Source: Verrucomicrobiota bacterium (lineage in GTDB: Bacteria; Verrucomicrobiota; Verrucomicrobiia; Verrucomicrobiales; DEV007). Taken from it: a DNA stretch of 64,000 nt. The stretch lies in contig JAHDID010000007.1 of NCBI GenBank assembly GCA_020630975.1, positions 121,272-185,271 of the forward strand. Direction: 5' to 3'. The position numbers and the translations under genes are program-made. The notes beneath the pieces are model-generated. The model made no database searches and was not told the origin of the DNA. It was given only the letters and a program-made list of their open reading frames with translations. This document shows, piece after piece, positions 16,701-24,057 of the stretch; position 1 is the stretch's first letter; every line of letters begins with the position of its first letter.

Positions 16701-19283
16701 TCTAGCCAATCGGTGGCCAAGGGTGTGCTCAAAGTCACCGTGACTGGCGATAGCGATGCCGACAGATATCTCGCCCGTGTCGAGACCGCTCCAGCTGCGA
16801 TCGACCTAAAGGAGGTGCAGCCAGCTCACGAGATCACTCCGACTCTGGCCTCTGGTGCCATGTCGCACGGTGCGCTAGTGGCGACCGCTCACGAGGCTGT
16901 CGCACACGGTACTAATATGGTCGGCGCTATGTCCAACTCTGGCGAGGGTGGCGAGCACAGCAGCCGCTACGGCACCATCCGTGCCAGCCGGATCAAGCAG
17001 TTTGCCTCGGGCCGCTTCGGCGTGTGGGCTGGCTACCTGGCCGACCCCAATCTGGAGGAGATCGAGATCAAGATCGCCCAGGGCGCTAAGCCTGGAGAGG
17101 GTGGTCAGTTGCCAGGGTTCAAGGTGCCAGTGGAGATCGCTGCTGCACGTGGAGGTACGCCAGGTGTGGAGCTGATTAGTCCGCCACCTCACCACGATAC
17201 CTATTCCATCGAGGATCTCGGCCAGCTTATCCACGATGCCAAAGCCGCTCGTGTCCGCGTGATCGTGAAGCTCGTTAGCTCCGAGGGTATCGGCACGATC
17301 GCTGTCGGCGTGGCCAAAGCTGGCGCTGACCTGATCAATGTCGCCGGTAGTAGCGGCGGCACAGGGGCTGCCGCTGTGACTTCGCTCAAATATACTGGCC
17401 GCGCTGCCGAGATCGGTATCTCCGAGGTGCACCAGGCGCTGTGTGCCAATGGTATTCGTCAAAAAGTGCTGCTGCGCTGCTCGGGTGCCATGCAGACTGG
17501 CTCAGATGTGGTCAAGGCGGCCCTACTCGGTGCAGATAGCTTCGAGTTTGGCACCACAGCACTGATGATGCTGAAGTGCGTGATGGCGAAGAACTGTAAC
17601 GTGAAGTGCCCAGCAGGTCTCACCACCAATGCCGAGACTTTCGAGGGCGACCCACGTGCGCTCGCTCAGTATCTGCTGAATCTCGCTCACGAGGTGCGCG
17701 AGATACTCGCTGAGCTAGGCTTCAAGAGCCTCAAGGATATCCGCGGTCGCACCGATCTGCTGCACCTGATCGATCACGAGAAAGCTGTCGGCCAGATGGA
17801 TCTGCGCGCCATGCTGACTTTCGTCCCAGAGATCAAGGTCGATGACCCGATCTATCTGGAGAAAGATTTCCGCATCGATAATAATCTACTCAAGGAGGTC
17901 GAGCCATGGCTGAGGAAAGGCGGCTCCGAGACTCTTGAGCTGCAGGCTAGCGATGTGCTGAACAACCGCAACAAGTCGGTTGGTGGTCAGCTGTCGATCG
18001 ACATCGAGCGTCTGCTCAACCACCAGATCGAAGATCTGCCAAAGGCAGCGATGATCCGCGACGATGGTCGCCGCATCCTCAAGCCGCGCACGGTCAAGAT
18101 TTCTACCGAAGGCTCAGCTGGGCAGAGCTACGGTGCCTTTAATAACGAAGGCATGGTCATGCACCACACCGGTACCTGTAATGATGGCGTCGGTAAAGGG
18201 GCCTGCGGTGGTGAGATCATCGTCAAATCGCCAGCAGGCGGCTGCTCCAAGAGTGGGCAGAATGTACTGATCGGAAACTTCGCTCTGTTCGGTGCTACCG
18301 GTGGCCGCCTCTTCGTAGACGGCCAGGCAGGTGACCGCTTTGCTGTGCGAAACTCCGGTGCCTCGGCTGTGGTCGAGGGTGTCGGTGATTTCTGCTGCGA
18401 GTACATGACCAATGGCTCCGTGCTCAACCTCGGCGGTTTCTCCAAGGGCTTGGGTAATGGTATGTCCGGTGGCTTCGCCTACCAGTATGACCCTGCAGGT
18501 CAGCTCTCCGATTTGATCAGCCACGACTCCGTTTTCTTCGGTAGCTTTGCTGATGGCAGCGAGCAGGCCGAGATCCACGAGCCTTGCATCAAAAAGCTAC
18601 TCACTTGGCACATCGCAGCGACTGGCTCAGTCCGTGCTAGCGTGCTGCTCGACGAGTGGGAGAAGACTCGCTCCGACATGTATTGGATCATGCCAAAGGC
18701 GCTCCTGGTCTACCAAGATGCCGATGCGATCTTGGCGGAACGCAGTCGCAAAGATCTGATGGAAGAGCTGGCCAATGCCCTCTGTCAGTCGCAGATCAAA
18801 GCGCTGAAGGAGGCCTGGCGCGATGGCAAAGAGATCATGGACGGCTACTCACCCGCCTACGGTGAGATGGATACCGACGACATGTTCCGCCTGCTCAATA
18901 GCTACACCGTGCTAGAGATGGCCCAGTCCATGGCAGCCAAGCGCGCTGCCGATAGCGACGCCGCAGGCCGCGAGAAGATGGCGAAAAACCTGATTCTCAC
19001 TCAAGACTTCTTCCTGATGAGCAATCTGGCCAAACACGCCAAAGAAGCCATCGCTGACTACGACGACGACCAGCTCGCCGCCCTAGTCGCCAACAAGCGG
19101 ATCAACGACTTCAAGACCACTCTGGCGATGCGTGTTTCATCCCGCATGGACAAGCTAGGCACCTACGCCTGGATCGACTACCAGACCAACAAGATCGAGG
19201 GCATTCTCGGTGAGGTCCCAAGTTTCGACGAACTGTTCGCCAAGAGCGCGATACCTGCTGTGCTAGAGCGTAGCTCCAAGTAA
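13785..19283 (+). CDS. gltB: glutamate synthase large subunit, enlarged form
   Basis: Transfers the glutamine amide nitrogen to 2-oxoglutarate, giving two glutamates. Domains: class II amidotransferase with nucleophile C29 (SSCGVGFLTR); a central domain about 200 residues longer than in typical GltB; the FMN-binding synthase domain from about residue 1010 (ASGAMSHGALVATAHEAVAHG, INVAGSSGGTGAAAVTSLKY); a GXGXG beta-helix at about 1430-1565; the usual GltB tail to about 1645; and a further helical extension of about 190 residues. The total of 1832 compares with about 1500 normally. The 3Fe-4S cysteines are C-x5-C-x3-C (CVMAKNCNVKC), one residue shorter than the common x4 spacing. ATG 13818 is an alternative start; either leaves a short propeptide. 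No gltD follows; a diflavin reductase does. Confidence 0.9.
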   Translation: MADLGGRHYRTMTKNLTGLYNHEDERSSCGVGFLTRKDSKQTHDLLVKGHQALCAVPHRGGMSSEGIGDGAGISVDLSVKFFRKVSGVELEAGAFGVGNFFLPADEAHRDRAQQIVEEKIEAGGFTIVKKRKVEVNNSAIGERSVKGQLPIIQWIFTAPDGLRGAELDSKTHEVLLDIESVAYTDEDLAGLYPLSLSARLQVLKGRLNSWEIIPYYQDLSDEDHEVHTMYFHTRFSTNTDPHPSMAQPFRLMAHNGELNTDKKNRLSEAAVALARNKNIIRPKGQSDSCRLDQTLNSRVFEDSVDLVTAVVAMMPPAWENDPRVTPEVRAMLEYFSLFEEKNDGPAALIFGNGTVVGARLDRLGLRPLRSVETEEYVAVMSEQGQISFPPETVIRRGRVEAGGMIYYDHAEQKLYDTDEALTKLAGEDDYAALVAANQVVIDDLPEPEESPKDFGGRYKGDLGTSARYVAYTHNQESFKFLMDPMLQNGIEKVSAMGYGNAINSLSDHEGGVAKYFSQRFAQVTNPPLDSIREADGMTLRVALGEKPHFGKSRAKQIIVHSPILRMADMLKIRAQEETPWQSFPLFYKPEFGDKGAEANEKAIVEAIDKVANEVVDFARDRGGIAILSDRHVSTEDAALPATIAVSAINQRLIEEGLRFKVSLVLESGQIASSHHIACALGFGAAAVYPLAVRLRAEELFGDDAYAAFGKFKKAAEKAIMKTMGKVGLCTVESYSGGEFFEPNFLDTNDPVIARYLPNMKCPVGGVQFDSIARSVADWHERALTVKGDKDVPILGLFKERSEGAGHSYGTTAVRGFVDMTEEEIAFEGADRDDPALGDLTLRQLNDAFGLNEDGYVNTSYDMISPDRIDSFSITKGYRAFIKMMSAERDQRPAALRDVLGFPADVADAKKSEDFDAVISRFDKFGNNNFLIRGLECESKGDGQYELKLVGSKDAARLKALGQSLESAFGKDLSSQSVAKGVLKVTVTGDSDADRYLARVETAPAAIDLKEVQPAHEITPTLASGAMSHGALVATAHEAVAHGTNMVGAMSNSGEGGEHSSRYGTIRASRIKQFASGRFGVWAGYLADPNLEEIEIKIAQGAKPGEGGQLPGFKVPVEIAAARGGTPGVELISPPPHHDTYSIEDLGQLIHDAKAARVRVIVKLVSSEGIGTIAVGVAKAGADLINVAGSSGGTGAAAVTSLKYTGRAAEIGISEVHQALCANGIRQKVLLRCSGAMQTGSDVVKAALLGADSFEFGTTALMMLKCVMAKNCNVKCPAGLTTNAETFEGDPRALAQYLLNLAHEVREILAELGFKSLKDIRGRTDLLHLIDHEKAVGQMDLRAMLTFVPEIKVDDPIYLEKDFRIDNNLLKEVEPWLRKGGSETLELQASDVLNNRNKSVGGQLSIDIERLLNHQIEDLPKAAMIRDDGRRILKPRTVKISTEGSAGQSYGAFNNEGMVMHHTGTCNDGVGKGACGGEIIVKSPAGGCSKSGQNVLIGNFALFGATGGRLFVDGQAGDRFAVRNSGASAVVEGVGDFCCEYMTNGSVLNLGGFSKGLGNGMSGGFAYQYDPAGQLSDLISHDSVFFGSFADGSEQAEIHEPCIKKLLTWHIAATGSVRASVLLDEWEKTRSDMYWIMPKALLVYQDADAILAERSRKDLMEELANALCQSQIKALKEAWRDGKEIMDGYSPAYGEMDTDDMFRLLNSYTVLEMAQSMAAKRAADSDAAGREKMAKNLILTQDFFLMSNLAKHAKEAIADYDDDQLAALVANKRINDFKTTLAMRVSSRMDKLGTYAWIDYQTNKIEGILGEVPSFDELFAKSAIPAVLERSSK

Positions 19284-19310
19284 GAATAGACACTGATTTT
19301 CAATACATAG

Positions 19311-21041
19311 ATGGAAGTCCCAAACATTCCTAAAGACGCACCGTTCTCCAGTGATCAGCGCCAGTGGCTGAGCGGCTTCATGGCTGGTTTGCACTCACGG
19401 GTGGCTGCAGTCGGCAATGTCGCCGGAGCAGGTCAGGCCGTGGCTGCCAAGCCGATCGACATTCTTTTCGGCACCCAGACGGGTAATTCTGAGGAAGTGG
19501 CCAACGAGGCTGCTGCTATCGCCAAGCAAAAGGGCTATCAGCCCCGTGTCGCCGAGCTCGATGCTATCGAGATGGACCAGCTGGCCAAGATGGAGACCCT
19601 GATCGTAGTGATCTCCACCTACGGCGAAGGCGAGATGCCGGACAATGCTCACATCTTCTGGGAGGCCCTCTCTGCCAGCACGGCACCACGACTGGAGTCT
19701 CTCGAGTTTGGCGTGTTGGCCCTGGGTGATACCAGCTACGAGTTTTTCTGCCAAGCCGGTAAGATGATGGACACTCGCCTCGAACAGCTCGGCGCCAAGC
19801 GTCTGGCTGCTAGACTGGACTGCGATCTCGACTACGAGGAGCCAGCCGAGGAGTGGCTACAGGCCAGCATCCCGCAGGCGGGCGATGCCGTGGCTGGCGA
19901 CGCAGTCGATGCGCCGAAGAAGAGCCAGTGGAATAAGAAGAATCCATACCCATCGCCAGTTGTCGACAATCACAATCTGTCTGGCGAGGGCTCTGCCAAG
20001 GAGATCCGCCACATGGCTTTTGACCTGAGCGAAAGCGATCTGGTCTACGAGGCAGGCGATGCACTCGGTGTGATGCCGGTGAATGCGCCCGATCTCGTCG
20101 AGCTATGGCTCGAGCGTCTCGGCGCGACTGCCGATACCGCTATCTCTGGAAAGGATGAGACTCTCGGCGAGCTGCTCACCTACAAGCTAGAGATCAGCAC
20201 TCCGTCTCAGGATCTGCTAGCGGGCCTTGAGCCGTTGGTCGGTCACGAAGAATTCAGCCGTATCATGGAGGGTGGCGACCGCGAGAGTCTCGATGACTTC
20301 CTCTGGGGGCTCGACGCTCTAGACATCATGAATCTCGCTCCAGACGTGAAGCTGGATGCTGAGCAAGTCGTAGGTTGGCTGCGTCCGCTGACACACCGTG
20401 CCTACTCCATCTCATCTAGCCCAAATGTGCACCCTGGCGAAGTCCACCTGACAGTCGCTGCTGTGCGCTGGGAGCGCGAGGGACGCGAGCACCGAGGAGT
20501 CTGTTCTACCTTCATGGCGGATCGTCTGCCAGAGGGTGAAAAGGGCGGTGTCTTCATGCTGCCAAACAAGTCTTTCCGTGTGCCTGCTGATGACAATGTG
20601 CCTATGGTCATGGTCGGCCCAGGTACTGGTATAGCACCATTTCGCGCTTTCCTAGAGGAGCGCCAGCATCGCGGTGCCGAGGGCACCAACTGGCTCTACT
20701 TTGGCGACCAGCACGAGTCCTGCGACTTCATCTACAAAGAGGAGCTACAGGGTATGCTAGAGAGCGGTGTTCTTGATCGCTTAGAGCTAGCTTTCTCGCG
20801 CGATCAGAAAGAGAAGATCTACGTGCAGAACCGCATGCAAGAGACCGGCGAAGAGCTCTTCGCCCTACTCGAGCAGGGCGGCCACTTCTACGTCTGCGGA
20901 GATGCCACTCGCATGGCCAAAGATGTAGACGCAGCCCTACACGACGTGATCGCTACCCACGGCAAAATGGATGCCGATGCAGCAGCTCAATACGTGTCCC
21001 AGCTGAAAAAGGACAAGCGCTACGTGCGCGACGTCTACTAA
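19311..21041 (+). CDS. CysJ-like NADPH diflavin reductase
   Basis: NADPH-to-FMN electron carrier resembling the sulfite reductase flavoprotein. Flavodoxin domain at about residues 48-190 (FGTQTGNSEEVA, STYGEGEMPDNA, LGDTSYEFFCQAG); connecting and FAD-binding domain with RAYSISSS and GVCSTFMADRL; NADPH domain with MVGPGTGIAPFRAFLEERQ, YFGDQHESCDF and YVCGDATRMAKDVDAAL, ending in the typical aromatic VRDVY. Length 576 is normal for CysJ. It starts 27 nt after the glutamate synthase gene on the same strand with similar codon usage, and no CysI sulfite reductase is in the window. I therefore infer that it may feed electrons to the glutamate synthase, but a role in sulfite reduction with an unlinked CysI is possible. 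Confidence 0.88.
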   Translation: MEVPNIPKDAPFSSDQRQWLSGFMAGLHSRVAAVGNVAGAGQAVAAKPIDILFGTQTGNSEEVANEAAAIAKQKGYQPRVAELDAIEMDQLAKMETLIVVISTYGEGEMPDNAHIFWEALSASTAPRLESLEFGVLALGDTSYEFFCQAGKMMDTRLEQLGAKRLAARLDCDLDYEEPAEEWLQASIPQAGDAVAGDAVDAPKKSQWNKKNPYPSPVVDNHNLSGEGSAKEIRHMAFDLSESDLVYEAGDALGVMPVNAPDLVELWLERLGATADTAISGKDETLGELLTYKLEISTPSQDLLAGLEPLVGHEEFSRIMEGGDRESLDDFLWGLDALDIMNLAPDVKLDAEQVVGWLRPLTHRAYSISSSPNVHPGEVHLTVAAVRWEREGREHRGVCSTFMADRLPEGEKGGVFMLPNKSFRVPADDNVPMVMVGPGTGIAPFRAFLEERQHRGAEGTNWLYFGDQHESCDFIYKEELQGMLESGVLDRLELAFSRDQKEKIYVQNRMQETGEELFALLEQGGHFYVCGDATRMAKDVDAALHDVIATHGKMDADAAAQYVSQLKKDKRYVRDVY

Positions 21042-21064
21042 ACTGACATTATTCGATGTTATCG

Positions 21065-21096
21065 CTATAGGCCGTATAGGACCTATCCGACCTATG
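21065..21096. repeat. cluster of TATAGG/CCTAT words
   Basis: Within 31 bp the words CTATAGG (21065-21071), TATAGG (21075-21080), CCTAT (21082-21086) and CCTAT (21091-21095) alternate at about 9-bp spacing, forming overlapping palindromes. A similar cluster lies at 40021-40048. Role unknown. Confidence 0.45.
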
Positions 21097-21132
21097 GCAT
21101 CCTTTGAGACCGCGCCCTTCGAGACTGGGAGC

Positions 21133-21149
21133 GGCGGTTTGAAACCGCC
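21133..21149. repeat. inverted repeat GGCGGTTT-G-AAACCGCC
   Basis: A perfect 8-bp inverted repeat around a single G, 92 bp after the diflavin reductase stop. There is no T-run after it, so it is not a standard terminator; it looks like a REP-type intergenic palindrome. Confidence 0.5.
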
Positions 21150-21290
21150 AGGCTACCCGGTGCCATAGTGCAGCGATTAAATGTTTGTTTAAACGCTTGT
21201 TTGAGTGTTTTGAACAATATTCCAAGCGGTATGGGCACATCTAGGGATTACAGACTTGGATGCTGCCCGTTGAGAGTGTAAAAACGGAGC

Positions 21291-23264
21291 ATGAGGTCTC
21301 TAGGTCGCTGTGGGTTGTTATTTTTTGTCTGTCAAATCTCGGTGAGTTTTGCTCAGGAAGTGAAACTAGCGCTGGATGTGGAATTGCCGGTCAGACAGGA
21401 GTTGGCCCATGATATCTTGATGGCGTTTCCATTGGTGGATGAGTTTTTCGATATCACTGGGACGCGAAAGGAGACAAAATTCGGTGACCAGGACGGACAG
21501 TCTCAGGAGGAAGCATTTTCGGTGTTTCTGCCACGAAACTTTGATATTCGTCTAGACGGGGCATATGAGTCAGGTGGGCGCTGGACGGCTGTTACCTATT
21601 TTTCGCATTGTAGCACACGGTCCTACGTGCTGAATCCTAAGCAACCGGATAACTGGCACGGAAGTATTGAAACAAATGCTCGTTCGCGACTTGAGATTCC
21701 TTTCCGTTGTTTTGGGCACAGGTTACCGATTCGTGCGTCGCTTCCGCAGTGGACTATCGATTGGTATGGCGAGGAGGTTCATTTGTTAGATCTGGTCTTT
21801 CATCCCAATTGTTTGGTGGAGAAGCGAGATGGCCACAGCTGGCGGCTAAGTCACCGGATCTATGATCCGAATAGGGTTTTCGATATCCAGTTCGGTGATC
21901 GAATGGTGACGATTTTGGAGAAGAATCAATCCTCGGTGGCAATCCGGTATAGGGAGATGGTGTGGAAAGCCCAAAAGGGTAAACAAGCTTATCCACACCG
22001 GTATAGGGCTTGGAAGACTGATACTAAAGGTCAGTTAGTGAGTGAGTCTCTGGTGTGTATCGATCATTGTATGTCGGTGCCGGTTACAGAGGTTGAGAAT
22101 CGATTCGATTTTGCGGCATACGAAGAGAAAGTGGGCGGTTTTTCGGATGCGCGGACTCATCTTGTTAATAATGCGACCGAGGTTTGGCGTTGCAGTCACG
22201 ATTACATTCGCTTGGACCGAGATAAGTTGCTGGGAGTGTTTCGAATTCGGCATTCTGAGAGTGAGTCGCGGGTGAAGATTGATGTGCAGGAGGTAACGCG
22301 GAGTCAGGGTGCTCCAGATGGAGCTGTTTTGATCAAGCAGTTGGCTGAGCCGAGTCAGGTTTCGGATCAATTTAGGGGGCTGGAAGAAAGCCAATTGGTA
22401 GTGTTTTCTGTAGCGGAGAATCCGGCGGTCGCACAGCCTGAGTTTTCCTACTCGATTGAGTATGAGGTGAAGATCTCTGATACAGAAAATGGTGGCGAGG
22501 AAACTCACAAATTAGTGGTGACTAGGCCGGGGAGTTGGTCGATGCGCTCGGAGGTGGGTGTTGGCCAGTTGGGCGACGCGTTTTTAGCGGCGTTTGGCAA
22601 GGGGGCGATCTCGAGTAACGAATATCCTCATGTTCCGGTAGGGGAGACGGAGGTGTATATCCCAGGGGCGACGAAGTACACGATTGAAGAAATTTCAAAA
22701 ATTCACACGAAGGTATACCCAATGGCTATGTCGAGGCGCCCGTGGGATGAAGTGGGCGAAGAGTTCGATGGACTAGGAGTCTTCTTGAGTCAAAAAGGCA
22801 ATACCACTTGGTTTAAGAATGCTGAAGGCGAGGTTCTATATCGATTAGACGCACCCTACTTCATCGCAACCGATGCGATTCGCTCGGATAATCGTCGTTT
22901 TCTGATGTTTGAAGTGTCGAGAATGTCAGAGCGAGCAACACCGCAGGCTTATGGCTATGGATATTCGTCGTTGCTGCGCTTCGAGCTTCTATTTGATCTC
23001 GAGGGAGATTCTGAATTTTCCCATGAGGTGTCGGAATTGATGAAGGTTGCGGAACTGCCCGAGATCAAAGATGAAGTGCCTTTTGGGTTCTCGTTTAATT
23101 CGTTGTTGAACGATGGACGCACAGTTAGGGGCCGCAGACGATTGGTTAAACAAATCAACGAAGGCTCCTGGCAGTATTATCAAAACTGGCAGATCTGGGA
23201 TGTCGAGGAGCAGGAAATGTTGGCGGACTTTGGAGCTGTCGATAAAGATGGTCTTGATAAGTGA
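21291..23264 (+). CDS. large secreted hypothetical protein
   Basis: Unrecognised 657-residue protein. The N-terminus MRSLGRCGLLFFVCQISVSFAQ is a signal peptide. The rest is rich in beta-strand patterns and aromatic residues, with scattered cysteines (for example HCSTRS and DHCMSV) and no repeats or enzymatic motif that I can name. Codon use is more AT-rich than in the preceding glutamate synthase operon, consistent with lower expression or separate origin. It stands alone, with about 250 bp of repeat-bearing sequence before it and a 96-bp dispersed repeat after it. A periplasmic or outer-surface location is likely. Confidence 0.6.
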   Translation: MRSLGRCGLLFFVCQISVSFAQEVKLALDVELPVRQELAHDILMAFPLVDEFFDITGTRKETKFGDQDGQSQEEAFSVFLPRNFDIRLDGAYESGGRWTAVTYFSHCSTRSYVLNPKQPDNWHGSIETNARSRLEIPFRCFGHRLPIRASLPQWTIDWYGEEVHLLDLVFHPNCLVEKRDGHSWRLSHRIYDPNRVFDIQFGDRMVTILEKNQSSVAIRYREMVWKAQKGKQAYPHRYRAWKTDTKGQLVSESLVCIDHCMSVPVTEVENRFDFAAYEEKVGGFSDARTHLVNNATEVWRCSHDYIRLDRDKLLGVFRIRHSESESRVKIDVQEVTRSQGAPDGAVLIKQLAEPSQVSDQFRGLEESQLVVFSVAENPAVAQPEFSYSIEYEVKISDTENGGEETHKLVVTRPGSWSMRSEVGVGQLGDAFLAAFGKGAISSNEYPHVPVGETEVYIPGATKYTIEEISKIHTKVYPMAMSRRPWDEVGEEFDGLGVFLSQKGNTTWFKNAEGEVLYRLDAPYFIATDAIRSDNRRFLMFEVSRMSERATPQAYGYGYSSLLRFELLFDLEGDSEFSHEVSELMKVAELPEIKDEVPFGFSFNSLLNDGRTVRGRRRLVKQINEGSWQYYQNWQIWDVEEQEMLADFGAVDKDGLDK

Positions 23265-23377
23265 TCAGGGAGACGAGCAAGGATCTGGCTTGTGCTTAGG
23301 TGTTTACAAGTTGGATACACGACGTGGAAACACGCTTCATTGGGAGGGGCTGGCTTTCGGGAGTGTAAGATTACTTC

Positions 23378-23473
23378 TTTTAGTCCTGCGTATCGCAAGT
23401 GTTAAATTTATTAGAGTCGATTTTGTAGTGCCAAAGTAGTAGTGCTGTGCGGTATATTCGAGTCTATTGAAAG
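23378..23473 (+). repeat. 96-bp dispersed repeat, copy A
   Basis: This segment aligns without gaps to 33831-33926. Shared blocks include TCGCAAGTG near the start, TTTTGTAGT in the middle, CTGTGCGGTAT, and TATTGAAAG at the end. Copy A ends 6 bp before the truncated dapL remnant starts. Nature unknown. Confidence 0.75.
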
Positions 23474-23479
23474 GGGGAG

Positions 23480-23884
23480 GTGAGCCTGCATCAGCTCTGG
23501 TTTCGCCGCCATAGCACTAAGTTTAACGGCGCTAGCTACCCTGTGCAGCGCGGGGCTGCCGCAGTCTTCTCTCCAGAGGGCAAGGCAGAGGTCGCGGCTC
23601 TCGTCGAGCACTACATGGGCAATGCCAAGCTCCTGCGCGAGGCATGTGAGAAGATCGGCCTGACCGTCTTTGGCGGAGTGAATGCACCTTACGTGTGGGT
23701 AGGCTGCCCAGAGGGTGTCGATTCTTGGGGTATGTTTGATCGTATGCTCGAGCAGGCACAGGTGGTCATCACACCAGGCGCAGGCTTTGGTGCCGCAGGC
23801 GAAGGCTATTTCCGCATCTCGGCTTTCAACAGCCGTGAGAATGTCGAGGAAGTCTGCCGCAGGATCGCTGAGAATCTCGGCTAG
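23480..23884 (+). pseudogene. dapL: truncated dapL (LL-diaminopimelate aminotransferase), C-terminal third only
   Basis: The 134 residues match the last third of DapL, the PLP aminotransferase that makes LL-diaminopimelate from tetrahydrodipicolinate in Chlamydia, Verrucomicrobia and plants. Recognisable segments are [47 protein letters not shown] and [16 protein letters not shown]. About 275 N-terminal residues, including the PLP-binding lysine, are missing, and a stop codon lies four codons upstream. The remaining frame is undamaged and keeps the codon use of well-expressed genes, so the break is probably recent. The boundary coincides with the end of the 96-bp repeat. A complete dapL presumably exists elsewhere. 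Confidence 0.85.
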
Positions 23885-23915
23885 CAGCTAATCGCGATAA
23901 ATCTTTAATCATGAG

Positions 23916-23943
23916 AAGGCACCGGTGATCCGGTGCCTTTTTT
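23916..23943 (+). terminator. Rho-independent terminator after dapL remnant
   Basis: Stem AAGGCACCGG (23916-23925), loop TGAT, complementary CCGGTGCCTT, then a T-run to 23943. This is a textbook intrinsic terminator, 32 nt after the dapL stop codon, and presumably the original dapL terminator. Confidence 0.92.
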
Positions 23944-24057
23944 GTAGCCACCTTAGCAAAATAAATGTTTAAAATTTAATAACAATTAAATTTACCATAA
24001 TTTGAATCTGTGGGATGTTTCCATGCTGCTTCACTTGCAGCCCCCTATTCCCCCCAA

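Noticed and set aside
19311-21041. Naming the diflavin reductase as sulfite reductase subunit cysJ
   Set aside because: The family fits, but no cysI is linked and the gene sits behind gltB, so the gene symbol would assert a partner that is not supported.
23265-23377. Remains of the missing N-terminal part of dapL upstream of the repeat
   Set aside because: The sequence before the 96-bp repeat shows no resemblance to DapL in any frame by eye.
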